A stretch of 64,000 nucleotides of DNA from an uncultured Clostridia bacterium (GTDB taxonomy: Bacteria > Bacillota > Clostridia > Oscillospirales > Ruminococcaceae): contig CANPYZ010000008.1 in the NCBI GenBank assembly GCA_947589035.1, forward strand, positions 1-64,000, in the 5' to 3' direction. Shown piece by piece: positions 14,758-24,621 of this stretch. The notes below the pieces were generated by a model. It worked only from the letters and a program-made list of their open reading frames with translations, was not told where the DNA came from and did not search any database. Within the stretch, counting starts at the first letter, position 1; every line of letters starts with the position of its first letter. Made by a program: the position numbers and the translations under genes.

Positions 14758-17700
14758 TCAGCTTGTGCTGATTTCCTTGTGATGTGCCTGTAAAGATTTC
14801 ACGCCGAAACGGGGATTTTCTTTAATGGCACGAATGCCTTCTACACTGGCTTTTGCGGCTGCCATTGTAGTAATATAAGGAATTTTATGCTTGATTGCGG
14901 CTTTTCTAATGTAACTATCATCATGACGGCTTTCTTTCCCGACAGGCGTGTTAATAATTAACTGAATTTCTCCGTTCGTAATGCCGTCAGCAATATTTGG
15001 TCTTGCGCCCTCGTATAACTTGTAAATGCGTTCACAGGGAATATTTTTTTCCTGTAAATATTTATAGCATTTATGCGTAGCAAGAACTTTAAAGCCTAAC
15101 GCATTAAACGCTTCCGCAATTTCAGGAAGTTCAGCCTTATCTCTGTCACAAACGCTTAATAAAACTGTTCCCTCAGAAGGTAATTTAGTTTGAGTAGCCT
15201 CTTCTGCTTTATAATAAGCTTCCCCGAATGATTCTGAAATGCCTAACACTTCACCAGTAGAACGCATTTCAGGACCTAATAACGGGTCAACTTCCGGAAA
15301 CATGTTAAACGGGAAAACGGCTTCTTTCACTCCGTAATGCTTAATGATTCTGTCTTTCAGGAACGGCACAGGAGAAGCATTTCCGGTTAATTCAGCAGTA
15401 ATAATTTCCGTGGCTAATTTCACCATGTTAATATCACAAACTTTCGATACTAACGGCACTGTACGGGAAGCACGGGGATTCGCTTCTAACACATATACAG
15501 TATCTTCTTCAATGGCGTATTGCATATTCATTAACCCGCAAACGCCCATTTCCACAGCGATTTTTTTAGTGTAGTCTTTAATTGTCGAAATTTGCTTTTC
15601 GGTTAAATTTTTCGCCGGAAGAATGCAAGCAGAATCTCCGGAATGCACGCCGGCGAGTTCGATATGTTCCATAACTGCCGGAACGAAACATTCTTTTCCG
15701 TCTGAAATGGCATCGGCTTCACATTCCGTTGCATGATTTAAAAATCTGTCAATTAAAATTGGTCGGTCAGGCGTTACTCCTACTGCTGCGGACATGTAAA
15801 TTTTCATCATTTCATCATCATGCACAATTTCCATTCCCCTGCCGCCTAACACGTAAGACGGGCGCACCATAACCGGATAGCCGATTTGATTGGCAATGTT
15901 TAACGCATCTTCCACAGTCACTGCCATTCCGGATTCCGGCATAGGAATTTGCAATTTCTCCATCATTGCCCGGAAATGGTCACGGTCTTCCGCTAAATCA
16001 ATGGTTTCCGGAGAAGTGCCTAAAATTTTCACACCGTATTTTTTCAAATCACTGGCTAAATTCAAGGGCGTTTGTCCTCCGAATTGGGCAATTACGCCAA
16101 CAGGCTTTTCTTTTTCGTAAATGCTTAACACGTCCTCTAATGTCAACGGTTCGAAATATAATTTATCTGAAGTGTCATAATCTGTAGAAACGGTTTCCGG
16201 ATTACAGTTGACAATAATTGACTCAAAGCCTAATTTTTTCAAGGCAAGTGCCGCATGTACACAGCAATAGTCAAATTCAATGCCTTGTCCGATTCGGTTA
16301 GGACCTCCGCCGAGAATCATAATTTTCGGCTTAGTAATATCGCAAGGGCTGGAATCTTTGTCTAAATGATAAGTAGAATAATAATAGGCAGCATTTTGTG
16401 TTCCACTGACATGAACGCCTTCCCACGCCTGACGAATACCGAATTTCTTTCGGGTTTCCCGAATTTCTTCTTCTGATACTTCCAGTAACTGACTTAAATA
16501 TCTGTCACTGAATCCGTCTAATTTCGCCTGTTTTAAAATTGGCATTTCCGGAACAGTATGTTTTAATGATAATAATTGTTCTTCTTCCTGAACTAAGGCA
16601 AACATTTCCTGTAAAAAGTAATGTTTAATTTTCGTTAATTCGTAAATTTCTTCAATGCTTGCGCCTTTGCGGAACGCTTCATAAATAATGAATTGCCGTT
16701 CACTTGTGGGAACATTCAGCATAGCGAGTAATTCTTCTTTGGTTTTTTCATGAAAATCTTTCGCAAAGCCTAATCCGTAACGACCCGTTTCAAGACTGCG
16801 GATTGCTTTCTGGAATGCTTCTTTGTAAGTTTTCCCAATACTCATGACTTCGCCAACGGCTTTCATTTGTGTGCCGAGGCGGTCTTCTGCGCCTTTGAAT
16901 TTTTCGAACGCCCAACGGGCAAATTTAATGACAACATAATCCCCGTCTGGGACATATTTATCCAATGTGCCGTATTTCCCGCAAGGAATTTCGTCTAATG
17001 TCATTCCACAAGCAAGCATTGCGGAAACTAATGCAATCGGAAAACCTGTTGCTTTAGAGGCTAATGCAGAAGAACGGGAAGTTCTCGGATTGATTTCAAT
17101 GACAACAATTCTGCCTGTTTTCGGGTCATGTGCAAATTGACAATTACAACCACCGATGACTTCAATCGCTTCTACAATTTTGTAGGAAAATTCCTGTAAT
17201 TTTTTCTGCACTTCTTCCGAAATGGTCAGCATTGGTGCGCAACAGAAAGAATCTCCGGTATGAACGCCAATCGGGTCAATATTTTCAATGAAACAAACTG
17301 TAATCACTTGATTTTTCGCATCACGGACGACTTCTAATTCTAATTCTTCCCAGCCGCTAATGCATTCTTCCACCAGTACCTGATGAACTAAAGACGCTTG
17401 TAACCCTCTTGCGCAAACGGTTTTCAATTCTTCCACGTTGTAAACCATTCCACCGCCTGCACCGCCCATTGTATACGCCGGACGTAACACAACCGGATAA
17501 TGTAATTCTTCCGCAATTTTCACGGCTTCTTCTACAGAATAAGCCTCACGGCTTTTCGGCATTTCAATGCCTAATTGGTTCATTGTGCGTTTAAATTCAA
17601 TTCTGTCTTCACCACGTTCAATGGCATCTACCTGCACGCCAATCACCTGAACATGAAATTTTTCCAGAACTCCGGCTTTCGCAAGTTCTGAACAAAGATT

Positions 17701-17988
17701 TAACCCTGACTGACCGCCGAGATTCGGCAGAAGTGCATCAGGTCTTTCTTTTTCAATAATCTGTGTAAGGCGTGCAAGATTCAGCGGTTCAATGTAAGTC
17801 ATATCCGCTACATCGGGGTCAGTCATAATCGTTGCCGGATTCGAATTGACTAAAATAATTTCATAACCGAGTTTTTTCAAGGCTTTACAAGCCTGTGTTC
17901 CGGAATAGTCAAATTCGCAAGCCTGACCAATAATAATTGGTCCTGACCCGATAATCATAATCTTGTGAATATCCTGTTTTCTTGGCAT
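14758..17988 (-). CDS. carB: Carbamoyl-phosphate synthase large subunit
   Basis: 1076 residues, full length. Two homologous ATP-grasp halves are present (GSGPIIIGQACEFDYSGTQA near the start, and GGGPNRIGQGIEFDYCC in the second half), with a C-terminal methylglyoxal-synthase-like allosteric domain from about residue 940. It makes carbamoyl phosphate for pyrimidine and arginine synthesis using ammonia delivered by CarA. carA is not adjacent: the gene upstream is divergent and a NUDIX gene follows. AGGAG precedes the ATG, with its own promoter at 18053-18081. Confidence 0.97.
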   Translation of the reverse strand: MPRKQDIHKIMIIGSGPIIIGQACEFDYSGTQACKALKKLGYEIILVNSNPATIMTDPDVADMTYIEPLNLARLTQIIEKERPDALLPNLGGQSGLNLCSELAKAGVLEKFHVQVIGVQVDAIERGEDRIEFKRTMNQLGIEMPKSREAYSVEEAVKIAEELHYPVVLRPAYTMGGAGGGMVYNVEELKTVCARGLQASLVHQVLVEECISGWEELELEVVRDAKNQVITVCFIENIDPIGVHTGDSFCCAPMLTISEEVQKKLQEFSYKIVEAIEVIGGCNCQFAHDPKTGRIVVIEINPRTSRSSALASKATGFPIALVSAMLACGMTLDEIPCGKYGTLDKYVPDGDYVVIKFARWAFEKFKGAEDRLGTQMKAVGEVMSIGKTYKEAFQKAIRSLETGRYGLGFAKDFHEKTKEELLAMLNVPTSERQFIIYEAFRKGASIEEIYELTKIKHYFLQEMFALVQEEEQLLSLKHTVPEMPILKQAKLDGFSDRYLSQLLEVSEEEIRETRKKFGIRQAWEGVHVSGTQNAAYYYSTYHLDKDSSPCDITKPKIMILGGGPNRIGQGIEFDYCCVHAALALKKLGFESIIVNCNPETVSTDYDTSDKLYFEPLTLEDVLSIYEKEKPVGVIAQFGGQTPLNLASDLKKYGVKILGTSPETIDLAEDRDHFRAMMEKLQIPMPESGMAVTVEDALNIANQIGYPVMVRPSYVLGGRGMEIVHDDEMMKIYMSAAVGVTPDRPILIDRFLNHATECEADAISDGKECFVPAVMEHIELAGVHSGDSACILPAKNLTEKQISTIKDYTKKIAVEMGVCGLMNMQYAIEEDTVYVLEANPRASRTVPLVSKVCDINMVKLATEIITAELTGNASPVPFLKDRIIKHYGVKEAVFPFNMFPEVDPLLGPEMRSTGEVLGISESFGEAYYKAEEATQTKLPSEGTVLLSVCDRDKAELPEIAEAFNALGFKVLATHKCYKYLQEKNIPCERIYKLYEGARPNIADGITNGEIQLIINTPVGKESRHDDSYIRKAAIKHKIPYITTMAAAKASVEGIRAIKENPRFGVKSLQAHHKEISTS

Positions 17989-18052
17989 AAAAAATTCTCC
18001 TCACTGTAATTTAAAAATTTTCAGGCATTGTTCTTGATTTATGCTTATTACT

Positions 18053-18081
18053 ATCATAACATAATTTCTTAAAAAAAGCAA
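18053..18081 (-). promoter_or_regulatory. probable carB promoter
   Basis: On the minus strand TTGCTT (18081-18076) and TATGAT (18058-18053), spacer 17. No attenuator was seen in the short leader. Confidence 0.6.
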
Positions 18082-18135
18082 GTGCAATTTGTAAATTATT
18101 TCTGTTTTTTCTTTGTGCATAGTGTCAAAAAACTA

Positions 18136-18164
18136 TTGACAAATTGAAAAAAACATGTTATACT
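18136..18164 (+). promoter_or_regulatory. sigma-A promoter of fucO
   Basis: TTGACA at 18136-18141 and TATACT at 18159-18164, spacer 17. Confidence 0.8.
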
Positions 18165-18221
18165 GTAATAGATGAATTAAGTCCGAAATTTTCGAAATTT
18201 TCATGAAAGGAGTTTTATTTT

Positions 18222-19373
18222 ATGACTCACAGAATTGTATTGAATGAAATTTCTTATCACGGCGCAGGAGCAATTACTGAAATTGCCGGAGAAATTCAAC
18301 GCCGTGGCTTCAGAAAAGCTTTTCTCTGCACGGATTCTGATTTACTTCGTTTCGGGGTAACGTCTAAAGTCACGAAAATTCTTGAAGAAAATGATTTGCC
18401 TTATGAAATTTACACCGAAATTAAACCTAATCCCACAATGGATAATGTGCTGAACGGCGTTGCCGCTTATAAGGCTTCCGGTTCAGATTATGTGATTGCT
18501 ATTGGCGGCGGTTCGGTGATTGATACAGCTAAGGCAATCAGCATAATTATTCGAAATCCGGAATTTTCAGACGTTCGTTCTTTAGAAGGCGTTGCCGAAA
18601 CGAAAAATGCCGGTGTTCCACTTCTTGCCGTTCCGACAACTGCCGGAACTGCCGCAGAAGTCACAATTAATTATGTCATTACCGACGAGGAAAAAAACAG
18701 AAAAATGGTTTGTGTCGATACGCATGACATTCCCGTTATTGCATTCGTTGACCCTGACATGATGAGTTCCATGCCGAAAAGTTTAACTGCTGCTACCGGA
18801 ATGGACGCTTTAACACATGCCATTGAAGGCTTTATCACAAAATCCGCATGGGCAATGACGGATATGTTTCACTTGAAAGCAATTGAAATTATTTCTTCTT
18901 CTCTCCGGAAAGCCGTTGCAAATGACCCTGACGGAAGGGAAAAAATGGCATTAGGGCAATATATTGCCGGAATGGGCTTTTCTAACGTAGGACTTGGGCT
19001 TGTGCATTCTATGGCTCACCCTTTAGGCGCATTATACGACACGCCGCACGGAGTCGCTAATGCAATTATTCTTCCGTTAGTCATGGAATACAACGCCCCC
19101 GAAACAGGCGATAAATATAAATATATCGCTTCCGCTATGGGCGTGAAAAATGTTGAATCCATGTCGCAGGAAGATTACCGTTACGCCGCCGTGAAAGCCG
19201 TTCGGCAGCTTGCAAAAGATGTCGGCATTCCTGAAAATTTAGCCGGAATTGTGAAAACGGAAGATTTAGATTTCCTTGCGAAATCTGCCTATGATGATGC
19301 TTGCCGTCCTGGAAATCCCCGTGAAACGTCCATTGAAGAAATTAAAGCCCTATACAAAAAATTATTATCTTAA
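18222..19373 (+). CDS. fucO: Lactaldehyde reductase, iron-containing alcohol dehydrogenase
   Basis: 383 residues, group III Fe-alcohol dehydrogenase. It closely follows the E. coli FucO pattern as I recall it: ADVRSLEG-like SDVRSLEGV, TTAGTAAEVTINYVITDEEK, GMDALTHAIEGFI and GLVHSMAHPLGALYDTPHG, which holds the metal-binding histidines. It reduces lactaldehyde to 1,2-propanediol with NADH during fucose or rhamnose fermentation. GGGSVIDTAKA is the nucleotide-binding loop. The gene stands alone with its own promoter and terminator and no sugar-pathway neighbours, so a broader aldehyde reductase role is possible. Confidence 0.93.
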   Translation: MTHRIVLNEISYHGAGAITEIAGEIQRRGFRKAFLCTDSDLLRFGVTSKVTKILEENDLPYEIYTEIKPNPTMDNVLNGVAAYKASGSDYVIAIGGGSVIDTAKAISIIIRNPEFSDVRSLEGVAETKNAGVPLLAVPTTAGTAAEVTINYVITDEEKNRKMVCVDTHDIPVIAFVDPDMMSSMPKSLTAATGMDALTHAIEGFITKSAWAMTDMFHLKAIEIISSSLRKAVANDPDGREKMALGQYIAGMGFSNVGLGLVHSMAHPLGALYDTPHGVANAIILPLVMEYNAPETGDKYKYIASAMGVKNVESMSQEDYRYAAVKAVRQLAKDVGIPENLAGIVKTEDLDFLAKSAYDDACRPGNPRETSIEEIKALYKKLLS

Positions 19374-19380
19374 AAAATTA

Positions 19381-19407
19381 ACCGCTGAAAAAATTCAGCG
19401 GTTTTTA
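19381..19407 (+). terminator. fucO terminator
   Basis: ACCGCTGAA (19381-19389) pairs perfectly with TTCAGCGGT (19394-19402), followed by TTTTATT. It may also serve the convergent gene. Confidence 0.85.
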
Positions 19408-19410
19408 TTA

Positions 19411-19671
19411 TTATTTGTTCGGAAAAATTTTATCGGAATAAGCCGTTTTAGCGGAAATTCCCTTTAATCTGCCAATTTTCCCCGAAAGAGCGTTAATGAT
19501 ATTCTGCGGAGCGTCAATTGCCACGCTGATAATATGAATTTTTTTCTCTTTGTAGGGAATGCCCATTCTGCCAATAATATATTCTCCGTATTCGTGAAGA
19601 ATTTCATTTAATTGGCTGATTTGTTCCGGATTACTGACAATAATGCCAATAATGGCTACTCTTGTTTCCAT
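19411..19671 (-). CDS. TM1266-family iron-only hydrogenase system regulator
   Basis: 86 residues, ACT/NikR-C-like small protein of the TM1266 (TIGR03959) family. The start RVAIIGIIVSNPEQISQLNE and the GRMGIPYKEK segment are typical. The family is linked by genome context to [FeFe]-hydrogenase maturation (hydEFG); none of those genes is in this window. It lies 18 bases after the vWA-protease gene, so the two are probably cotranscribed. Confidence 0.85.
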   Translation of the reverse strand: METRVAIIGIIVSNPEQISQLNEILHEYGEYIIGRMGIPYKEKKIHIISVAIDAPQNIINALSGKIGRLKGISAKTAYSDKIFPNK

Positions 19672-19689
19672 ACTAATTTTTATTCACCC

Positions 19690-20883
19690 TTAATCTAAAA
19701 ACGGTTTCACGAACGGTAAAATATGTTTATAATTCACAGCGAGGTTAATATTTTCACCGCCGCCAATTTTAGAAGTCGTCATTCCAATGACTTCCCCGTA
19801 CATATTTAATAACGCTCCGCCGGAACTTCCTGAAGAAATCGGTGCAGTGAACTGAATAAATTCCGTATGTTCTATTTTCCGGAACCCTGAAATAATTCCG
19901 TCGGAAACAGAATTGAATAAGCCTAACGGGCTGCCAATGGCAACACATTTCTGCCCACGGACTAATTCTTTTGCATTCTGGTAAATGTTCAACGGCGATA
20001 ATTCGCACGGAATGCGAATAATGGCTAAATCAAACAAACTGTGATATTTAATCATTTCTGCCGGAGCGAAAATTTTTTCCTGATTTTCTAATTTAACGGA
20101 AAGAATGCCTGTTTGGCTGACAACATGACAATTTGTTAAAATATAGCCTTTTTTGCTGATTGCAATTCCCGACCCTGAACCAATCATTTCCCCTGTTTTA
20201 TCATGAATGCCAATCATGACGACAGAAGGCGCAAGGGCAGCGAGTTCTTCATAACTTTTTTCTGAAATTTTTTCAGAATTTTTTTCCGGACGTTTTTCAG
20301 AAGTTTTAAAATGATTTTCCGGAATAATTTTTCGTTTCGGTTTCATTGCAGGGAAAATTTGATTCACTTCCTGTTCCACGAATGCGAAAAATTCCGGAAT
20401 TTGCGAAATGATTTTCACTTGTTCCGTTAATTCGTTCAGAAAAGAAAAATTCTGATTTTCCCCAATGGCAAAAGCAAATATTTTCGCTGAAAGTAATTGG
20501 TTTACTTTTCGGGCGTTCTGCTGAAAAATTGCCATGTCAGACGGCGAACCGTCCGTGAACAGGAAAATTAACGGCTGTAAATTGCTTTTCTGGCGTACTT
20601 CTTTCTGAAGGCATTCTGATAAAAGTAATAGAGCTTTTCCGCACATTGTCGCACCGTTTACCGGAAAATTAAGCATTTGCATTTGTTCAATTTTCGTTAA
20701 GGGAATCATTTGTTCCACTGTGCTGGAAAACGTAATGACCGAAACAGAAATGGCTGCATTCTGCAATTTCCACTGTGTAAATAATTGGTTCATGCCTTGC
20801 GTGACAGCGGTAATTTTTTCACCACGCATTGAACCGGAACAGTCCATTAAAAAATAAATAGGAAGTCTTTTCTGAAAGTCCAT
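19690..20883 (-). CDS. Fusion of a von Willebrand A domain and a trypsin-like (HtrA-type) protease
   Basis: 397 residues. Residues 1 to about 185 are a TerY/YegL-like vWA domain with a complete metal site (DCSGS at 14-18, Thr79, Asp111 in FTDGSP). A charged Lys/Glu/Ser linker covers about 190-212. Residues 220-397 are an S1C serine protease with His253 in TNCHVV, Asp285 in FDLAII and Ser354 in GSSGGAL; there is no PDZ domain. Neither a signal peptide nor a membrane segment is visible, so it is predicted to be cytoplasmic, unlike most HtrA proteins. It has a consensus promoter and probably forms an operon with the TM1266-family gene. The fusion is unusual; the substrate is unknown. Confidence 0.87.
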   Translation of the reverse strand: MDFQKRLPIYFLMDCSGSMRGEKITAVTQGMNQLFTQWKLQNAAISVSVITFSSTVEQMIPLTKIEQMQMLNFPVNGATMCGKALLLLSECLQKEVRQKSNLQPLIFLFTDGSPSDMAIFQQNARKVNQLLSAKIFAFAIGENQNFSFLNELTEQVKIISQIPEFFAFVEQEVNQIFPAMKPKRKIIPENHFKTSEKRPEKNSEKISEKSYEELAALAPSVVMIGIHDKTGEMIGSGSGIAISKKGYILTNCHVVSQTGILSVKLENQEKIFAPAEMIKYHSLFDLAIIRIPCELSPLNIYQNAKELVRGQKCVAIGSPLGLFNSVSDGIISGFRKIEHTEFIQFTAPISSGSSGGALLNMYGEVIGMTTSKIGGGENINLAVNYKHILPFVKPFLD

Positions 20884-20921
20884 TAATTTTCACCTCAATT
20901 CTTAATTCTTAATACTTCTTA

Positions 20922-20950
20922 ATTATAGCATAAAATTAGATTTTTGTCAA
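20922..20950 (-). promoter_or_regulatory. sigma-A promoter of the vWA-protease gene
   Basis: On the minus strand TTGACA (20950-20945) and TATAAT (20927-20922), spacer 17. Confidence 0.8.
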
Positions 20951-20989
20951 GAATTTTGTTAAATTCTAAATTTTTTTTTGAAAAAACTA

Positions 20990-21018
20990 TTGACAAAGTA
21001 TTCAGAGTATGCTATACT
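20990..21018 (+). promoter_or_regulatory. sigma-A promoter of the MacAB-like operon
   Basis: TTGACA at 20990-20995 and TATACT at 21013-21018, spacer 17. Confidence 0.8.
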
Positions 21019-21067
21019 ATATATGTACTATTCTTGATAATACAGATACACACAAGGAGGAAATTTT

Positions 21068-22561
21068 ATGAATCCGGTCAGAAAAAAACGAAAAAAAATC
21101 ATTATTTTCACAGTGGTTTTAGCGTTGTTAGGTGGTGTTGCCTTCGGCGTAACTTCCTGCATGAAAACCGTTTCCGGAAGTATGGAAACACTTTCTTCCA
21201 CTGCCCCTGAAATCGTAAAAGCGGAAATCCGTGACATTCACAATTCCATTAACGTTTCCGGCATGGTGGAAAGTCAGAACACTGTCAAAGTCACCAGCAA
21301 ACTGAACGCTAAAATTAAAACGCTTAACGTTGGTGTGGGAACTTATGTTAAAGCCGGAGATGTTCTTTGTACGTTCGATAATACGGAATTACAACAACAA
21401 TATGATTCCTTGCTGAAAAGTCAGCAGAATGCACAAGGTCAATCGGAAAACCAACACAAAATCAATCTCCGCAATTTAGAATCCGCTAAACAGGATAAAC
21501 TAATTTCTTTAGAACAGGCACAGCGTTCCATTGATGAAGCCGTTCAGGCGCAAAATGACATTTACCAGAAAGAAAACCAGCTTGTCAATGAACTGAATGA
21601 ACAAATCGCTCAACGAGATGAAATGAAAGCTTTATTAGAAAATAGCTCTGATGAAGAAATGGCTGAAGAAACAATGCAGGCATATCAGGAAGCCGCCGCA
21701 TTAGTTGAATCAAAACAAGCGGAATTAGATGCAATCAGGGAACAATTCAGCACTTATGATAACGCTGTACAATCTGCTGTAGATGCTTATTCCGCAGCGG
21801 AACGTTCCGCCGACACGGCAATTCAAAGTTATCAAGATGTTTTAGATGCGGAACAATTTCAGCAAGATAACGACCAACAAGCGGAATTAAATCAGCTTGC
21901 CGATTCTCTCGCACAATGCACAGTGACCGCCCCGAAAAGCGGCATGATTACGGCGTTAAACATTTCTGAAGGCAGTATTCCCACCGAAGAAGAACTAATG
22001 ACCATTGAAGACGTGAATGCGTTAAAAGTAACGGTTCAGATTGGGGAAGCGAATATTTTAAACGTTCATGAAGGACAGCGTGCAATTGTAAAAACAAATG
22101 CTACCGGAGATGAAGAATTAGAAGCGAAAGTTTCCCGAGTGGTGAATATTTATCATGCGAATAATTCGCAGGAAAATCCGAATTTTTCCGGAACGGGAGG
22201 ATATTCAGCGGAAATTTTATTAAAGCAAAATGATAATTTATTAATTGGCATGAATGCCAAAGTACAAATTATTCTGGAAGAAAAACAGAATGTGTTATCT
22301 GTGCCGTATGAATCCATTCTTCCCATGAACGAGAAAAAACAAGTGCTGAAAATTATTCGCAATGATGACGGCACGACGGCAACCCTTAAGGCGGTTGACG
22401 TGGAAACCGGAATGGAAGGTACTTACTACACGGAAATTACTTCTGAAGAACTTAAAGAGGGCGACGAAATTTTAATGACACCGGATTCCCACCATGACGG
22501 AGAACAGATTATTCTTTCGGGAGCAATTTCCAATGCACTGGGGGGAGAACTTCATGAATAA
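21068..22561 (+). CDS. Efflux periplasmic-adaptor-type protein (MacA/HlyD-like)
   Basis: 497 residues. One N-terminal membrane segment at about 9-28 (IIIFTVVLALLGGVAFGVT), a lipoyl/barrel-sandwich half near 70-110 (AKIKTLNVGVGTYVKAGDVL), a long alpha-helical coiled coil at about 115-285, the second lipoyl half (TVTAPKSGMITALNISEGS), then beta-barrel and membrane-proximal domains. In Gram-positives such proteins pair with MacB-type ABC exporters for peptides or antibiotics. First gene of a three-gene operon; GGAGG lies before the ATG and the stop overlaps the ATPase start by eight bases. Confidence 0.92.
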   Translation: MNPVRKKRKKIIIFTVVLALLGGVAFGVTSCMKTVSGSMETLSSTAPEIVKAEIRDIHNSINVSGMVESQNTVKVTSKLNAKIKTLNVGVGTYVKAGDVLCTFDNTELQQQYDSLLKSQQNAQGQSENQHKINLRNLESAKQDKLISLEQAQRSIDEAVQAQNDIYQKENQLVNELNEQIAQRDEMKALLENSSDEEMAEETMQAYQEAAALVESKQAELDAIREQFSTYDNAVQSAVDAYSAAERSADTAIQSYQDVLDAEQFQQDNDQQAELNQLADSLAQCTVTAPKSGMITALNISEGSIPTEEELMTIEDVNALKVTVQIGEANILNVHEGQRAIVKTNATGDEELEAKVSRVVNIYHANNSQENPNFSGTGGYSAEILLKQNDNLLIGMNAKVQIILEEKQNVLSVPYESILPMNEKKQVLKIIRNDDGTTATLKAVDVETGMEGTYYTEITSEELKEGDEILMTPDSHHDGEQIILSGAISNALGGELHE

Positions 22562-23264
22562 ACCTGTCATTCAAATGCAGAATGTCATTAAGCGGTACTA
22601 CATCGGGCAGCCGAATGAATTACAAATTCTGAACGGCATTTCGTTAGAAATTCATGAACATGAATTTGTTTCCATTGTTGGGCAGTCTGGTTCTGGGAAA
22701 AGCACACTAATGAATATTATTGGCGCATTAGACAGACCAACGGAAGGAACATATCATTTAAACGGCGTTGATGTCAGTACTTTAGACGATGACGAATTAA
22801 GTTATATCCGGAATCAGGAAATTGGGTTCGTGTTTCAGACATTTAATTTAATTTCCCGGACAAATGCCCTGAAAAATGTGGAAATGCCAATGATGTACGC
22901 AGGACTTTCCCGAAAGAAACGCCTTGAACGGGCGAAAGAATTACTCGCTTTAGTGGACATGTCCGAACGGGCAACTCACCAGCCGAATGAACTTTCCGGC
23001 GGACAAAAGCAACGTGTTGCCATTGCCAGAGCTATGGCAAATCACCCTTCTATTCTGTTAGCGGACGAACCAACCGGCGCATTAGATTCTAAAACCGGTC
23101 ATAAAATTATGGACTTATTCCATAAACTTCACCAGGAAGAAGGCACGACAATTATTTTAATCACGCACAGCAGCGAACTTGCGGAAGAAACAGAACGCAT
23201 GATTACGATTAGTGACGGAAATATTATTGCTGACACAGGAGGGGAAAATAATGCAGTTCATTGA
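22554..23264 (+). CDS. MacB-type ABC transporter ATP-binding protein
   Basis: 236 residues from the preferred start at 22554, which follows GGGGGAG and fits the family beginning; an open frame extends upstream to 22494 without support. Walker A GQSGSGKSTLMN, signature LSGGQKQRVAIARAM and Walker B ILLADEPTGALD are intact, the LolD/MacB subtype. It overlaps the adaptor gene by eight bases and the permease gene by 14. Confidence 0.94.
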   Translation: MNKPVIQMQNVIKRYYIGQPNELQILNGISLEIHEHEFVSIVGQSGSGKSTLMNIIGALDRPTEGTYHLNGVDVSTLDDDELSYIRNQEIGFVFQTFNLISRTNALKNVEMPMMYAGLSRKKRLERAKELLALVDMSERATHQPNELSGGQKQRVAIARAMANHPSILLADEPTGALDSKTGHKIMDLFHKLHQEEGTTIILITHSSELAEETERMITISDGNIIADTGGENNAVH

Positions 23265-24552
23265 AAATCTCCGCTTAGCGATTACTTCCATTTTAGCAAA
23301 TAAAATGCGTTCTATTCTGACTATGTTAGGCATTATTATTGGCATTAGTGCCGTGATTATGATTACGACTATCGGCACTTCCATTCAGAAAACGTTAGTG
23401 AATACGTTTAATTCCATGGGTTCAATGAATTATTTTGAAGTATATACCAGTTGGAATTATTCTGAAGAAGATTTCGGTTTAACCTATACAGATAATTCAG
23501 AAGACCGCCTCAGCGTGGAAATGTTAAACCAATTAGTGGAACAATATCCGGAATATTTCTATTTGAATTTGTCTGACGATGTCGGTTCATTTCCGTTGAA
23601 TAACTGGAAAAAGCAGCAAATCAGCGTGAATGTTTCCAGTATCACGAATTTTGAAAATTTAGATGATTTTCCTTTTGTGCGTGGTCGGGGAATTAACCAG
23701 AATGACGGAAACGGTTTAAAACAAGTCATGAATGTGTCCACGTTATTTGTGGAACAATATTTTCCGGCAGGAACGAACCCAATCGGACAGACAGTTTCCA
23801 CGGAAATAGGCGATTTTGTGATTGTTGGTGTTTTCGAATTGCCGGATTATTATGTAAAACAAATGTACAACGAAGGACAGCAGGACATTGACAAAGTCAC
23901 TCCGGTTTACATTCCTTACGATACGGCAAGGCATTTATTAGAAAAAGAACAGGAACCGTTATATTACGCAGATGTGTATTATTATCCGGAGCAGGACATT
24001 GACATGTTAGAAAATTTATTGAATAATTATTTTCAGGAAATTTACAAAGATAAGCCTTACGTGCAAATTGAAGTGTTTAATATGCAATCAGAACTGGGCA
24101 TGATTAACACAGTGATTAACGTCATTACTATTGCGATTTCCGTTATTGCGGCGATTTCGTTAATTGTTGGCGGTGTCGGCGTAATGAATATTATGCTTGT
24201 AAGCATTACTGAACGAACGAAAGAAATTGGCGTTCGAAAAGCTCTCGGCGCAAGAAATTCCGCTATTTTGGCGCAATTCGTTGTGGAAGCGATTTTACTT
24301 TGTTTAATTGGCGGAATCATTGGCATTCTTTTAGGCGTTGCCGGCGGTGTAGGCATTGGCTTTATTGCGAAATTCATGGTGAATCAATTTTATCCGGAAT
24401 ACGCCGGAATGTTTAAAATTACAATTCAACCGTCAATTCCGGCGATGTTAATTGCAGTGATTTTTTCCATTTTAACGGGAGTATTTTTCGGATACTACCC
24501 AGCGAATAAAGCCGCTAAACTGAATCCCATTGACGCATTGCGTTATGATTAA
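23251..24552 (+). CDS. MacB-type ABC transporter permease
   Basis: 433 residues from ATG 23251, which follows GGAGGGG. It has the MacB architecture: one N-terminal membrane helix (LTMLGIIIGISAVIMITTIG), a large extracellular domain at about 60-290, and three C-terminal helices of the FtsX-like permease domain (GGVGVMNIMLVSITERTKEIGVR is split between loop and helix). Last gene of the operon. The substrate is unknown. No terminator is obvious; an AT-rich stretch and the repeat region follow. Confidence 0.93.
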   Translation: MQFIENLRLAITSILANKMRSILTMLGIIIGISAVIMITTIGTSIQKTLVNTFNSMGSMNYFEVYTSWNYSEEDFGLTYTDNSEDRLSVEMLNQLVEQYPEYFYLNLSDDVGSFPLNNWKKQQISVNVSSITNFENLDDFPFVRGRGINQNDGNGLKQVMNVSTLFVEQYFPAGTNPIGQTVSTEIGDFVIVGVFELPDYYVKQMYNEGQQDIDKVTPVYIPYDTARHLLEKEQEPLYYADVYYYPEQDIDMLENLLNNYFQEIYKDKPYVQIEVFNMQSELGMINTVINVITIAISVIAAISLIVGGVGVMNIMLVSITERTKEIGVRKALGARNSAILAQFVVEAILLCLIGGIIGILLGVAGGVGIGFIAKFMVNQFYPEYAGMFKITIQPSIPAMLIAVIFSILTGVFFGYYPANKAAKLNPIDALRYD

Positions 24553-24621
24553 ATATATTAAAAAATATTAAAAATATTAAAATATCAAGATTTTACTAAA
24601 GCTTAATTTTCCGCTATATTT

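Noticed and set aside
17989-18221. Pyrimidine-responsive attenuator before carB
   Set aside because: No terminator/antiterminator pair or PyrR-type hairpin is seen in the short leader.
18864-18879. parS-like TGTTTCACTTGAAAGC inside fucO
   Set aside because: The central CACGTG, essential for ParB binding, is broken (CACTTG).
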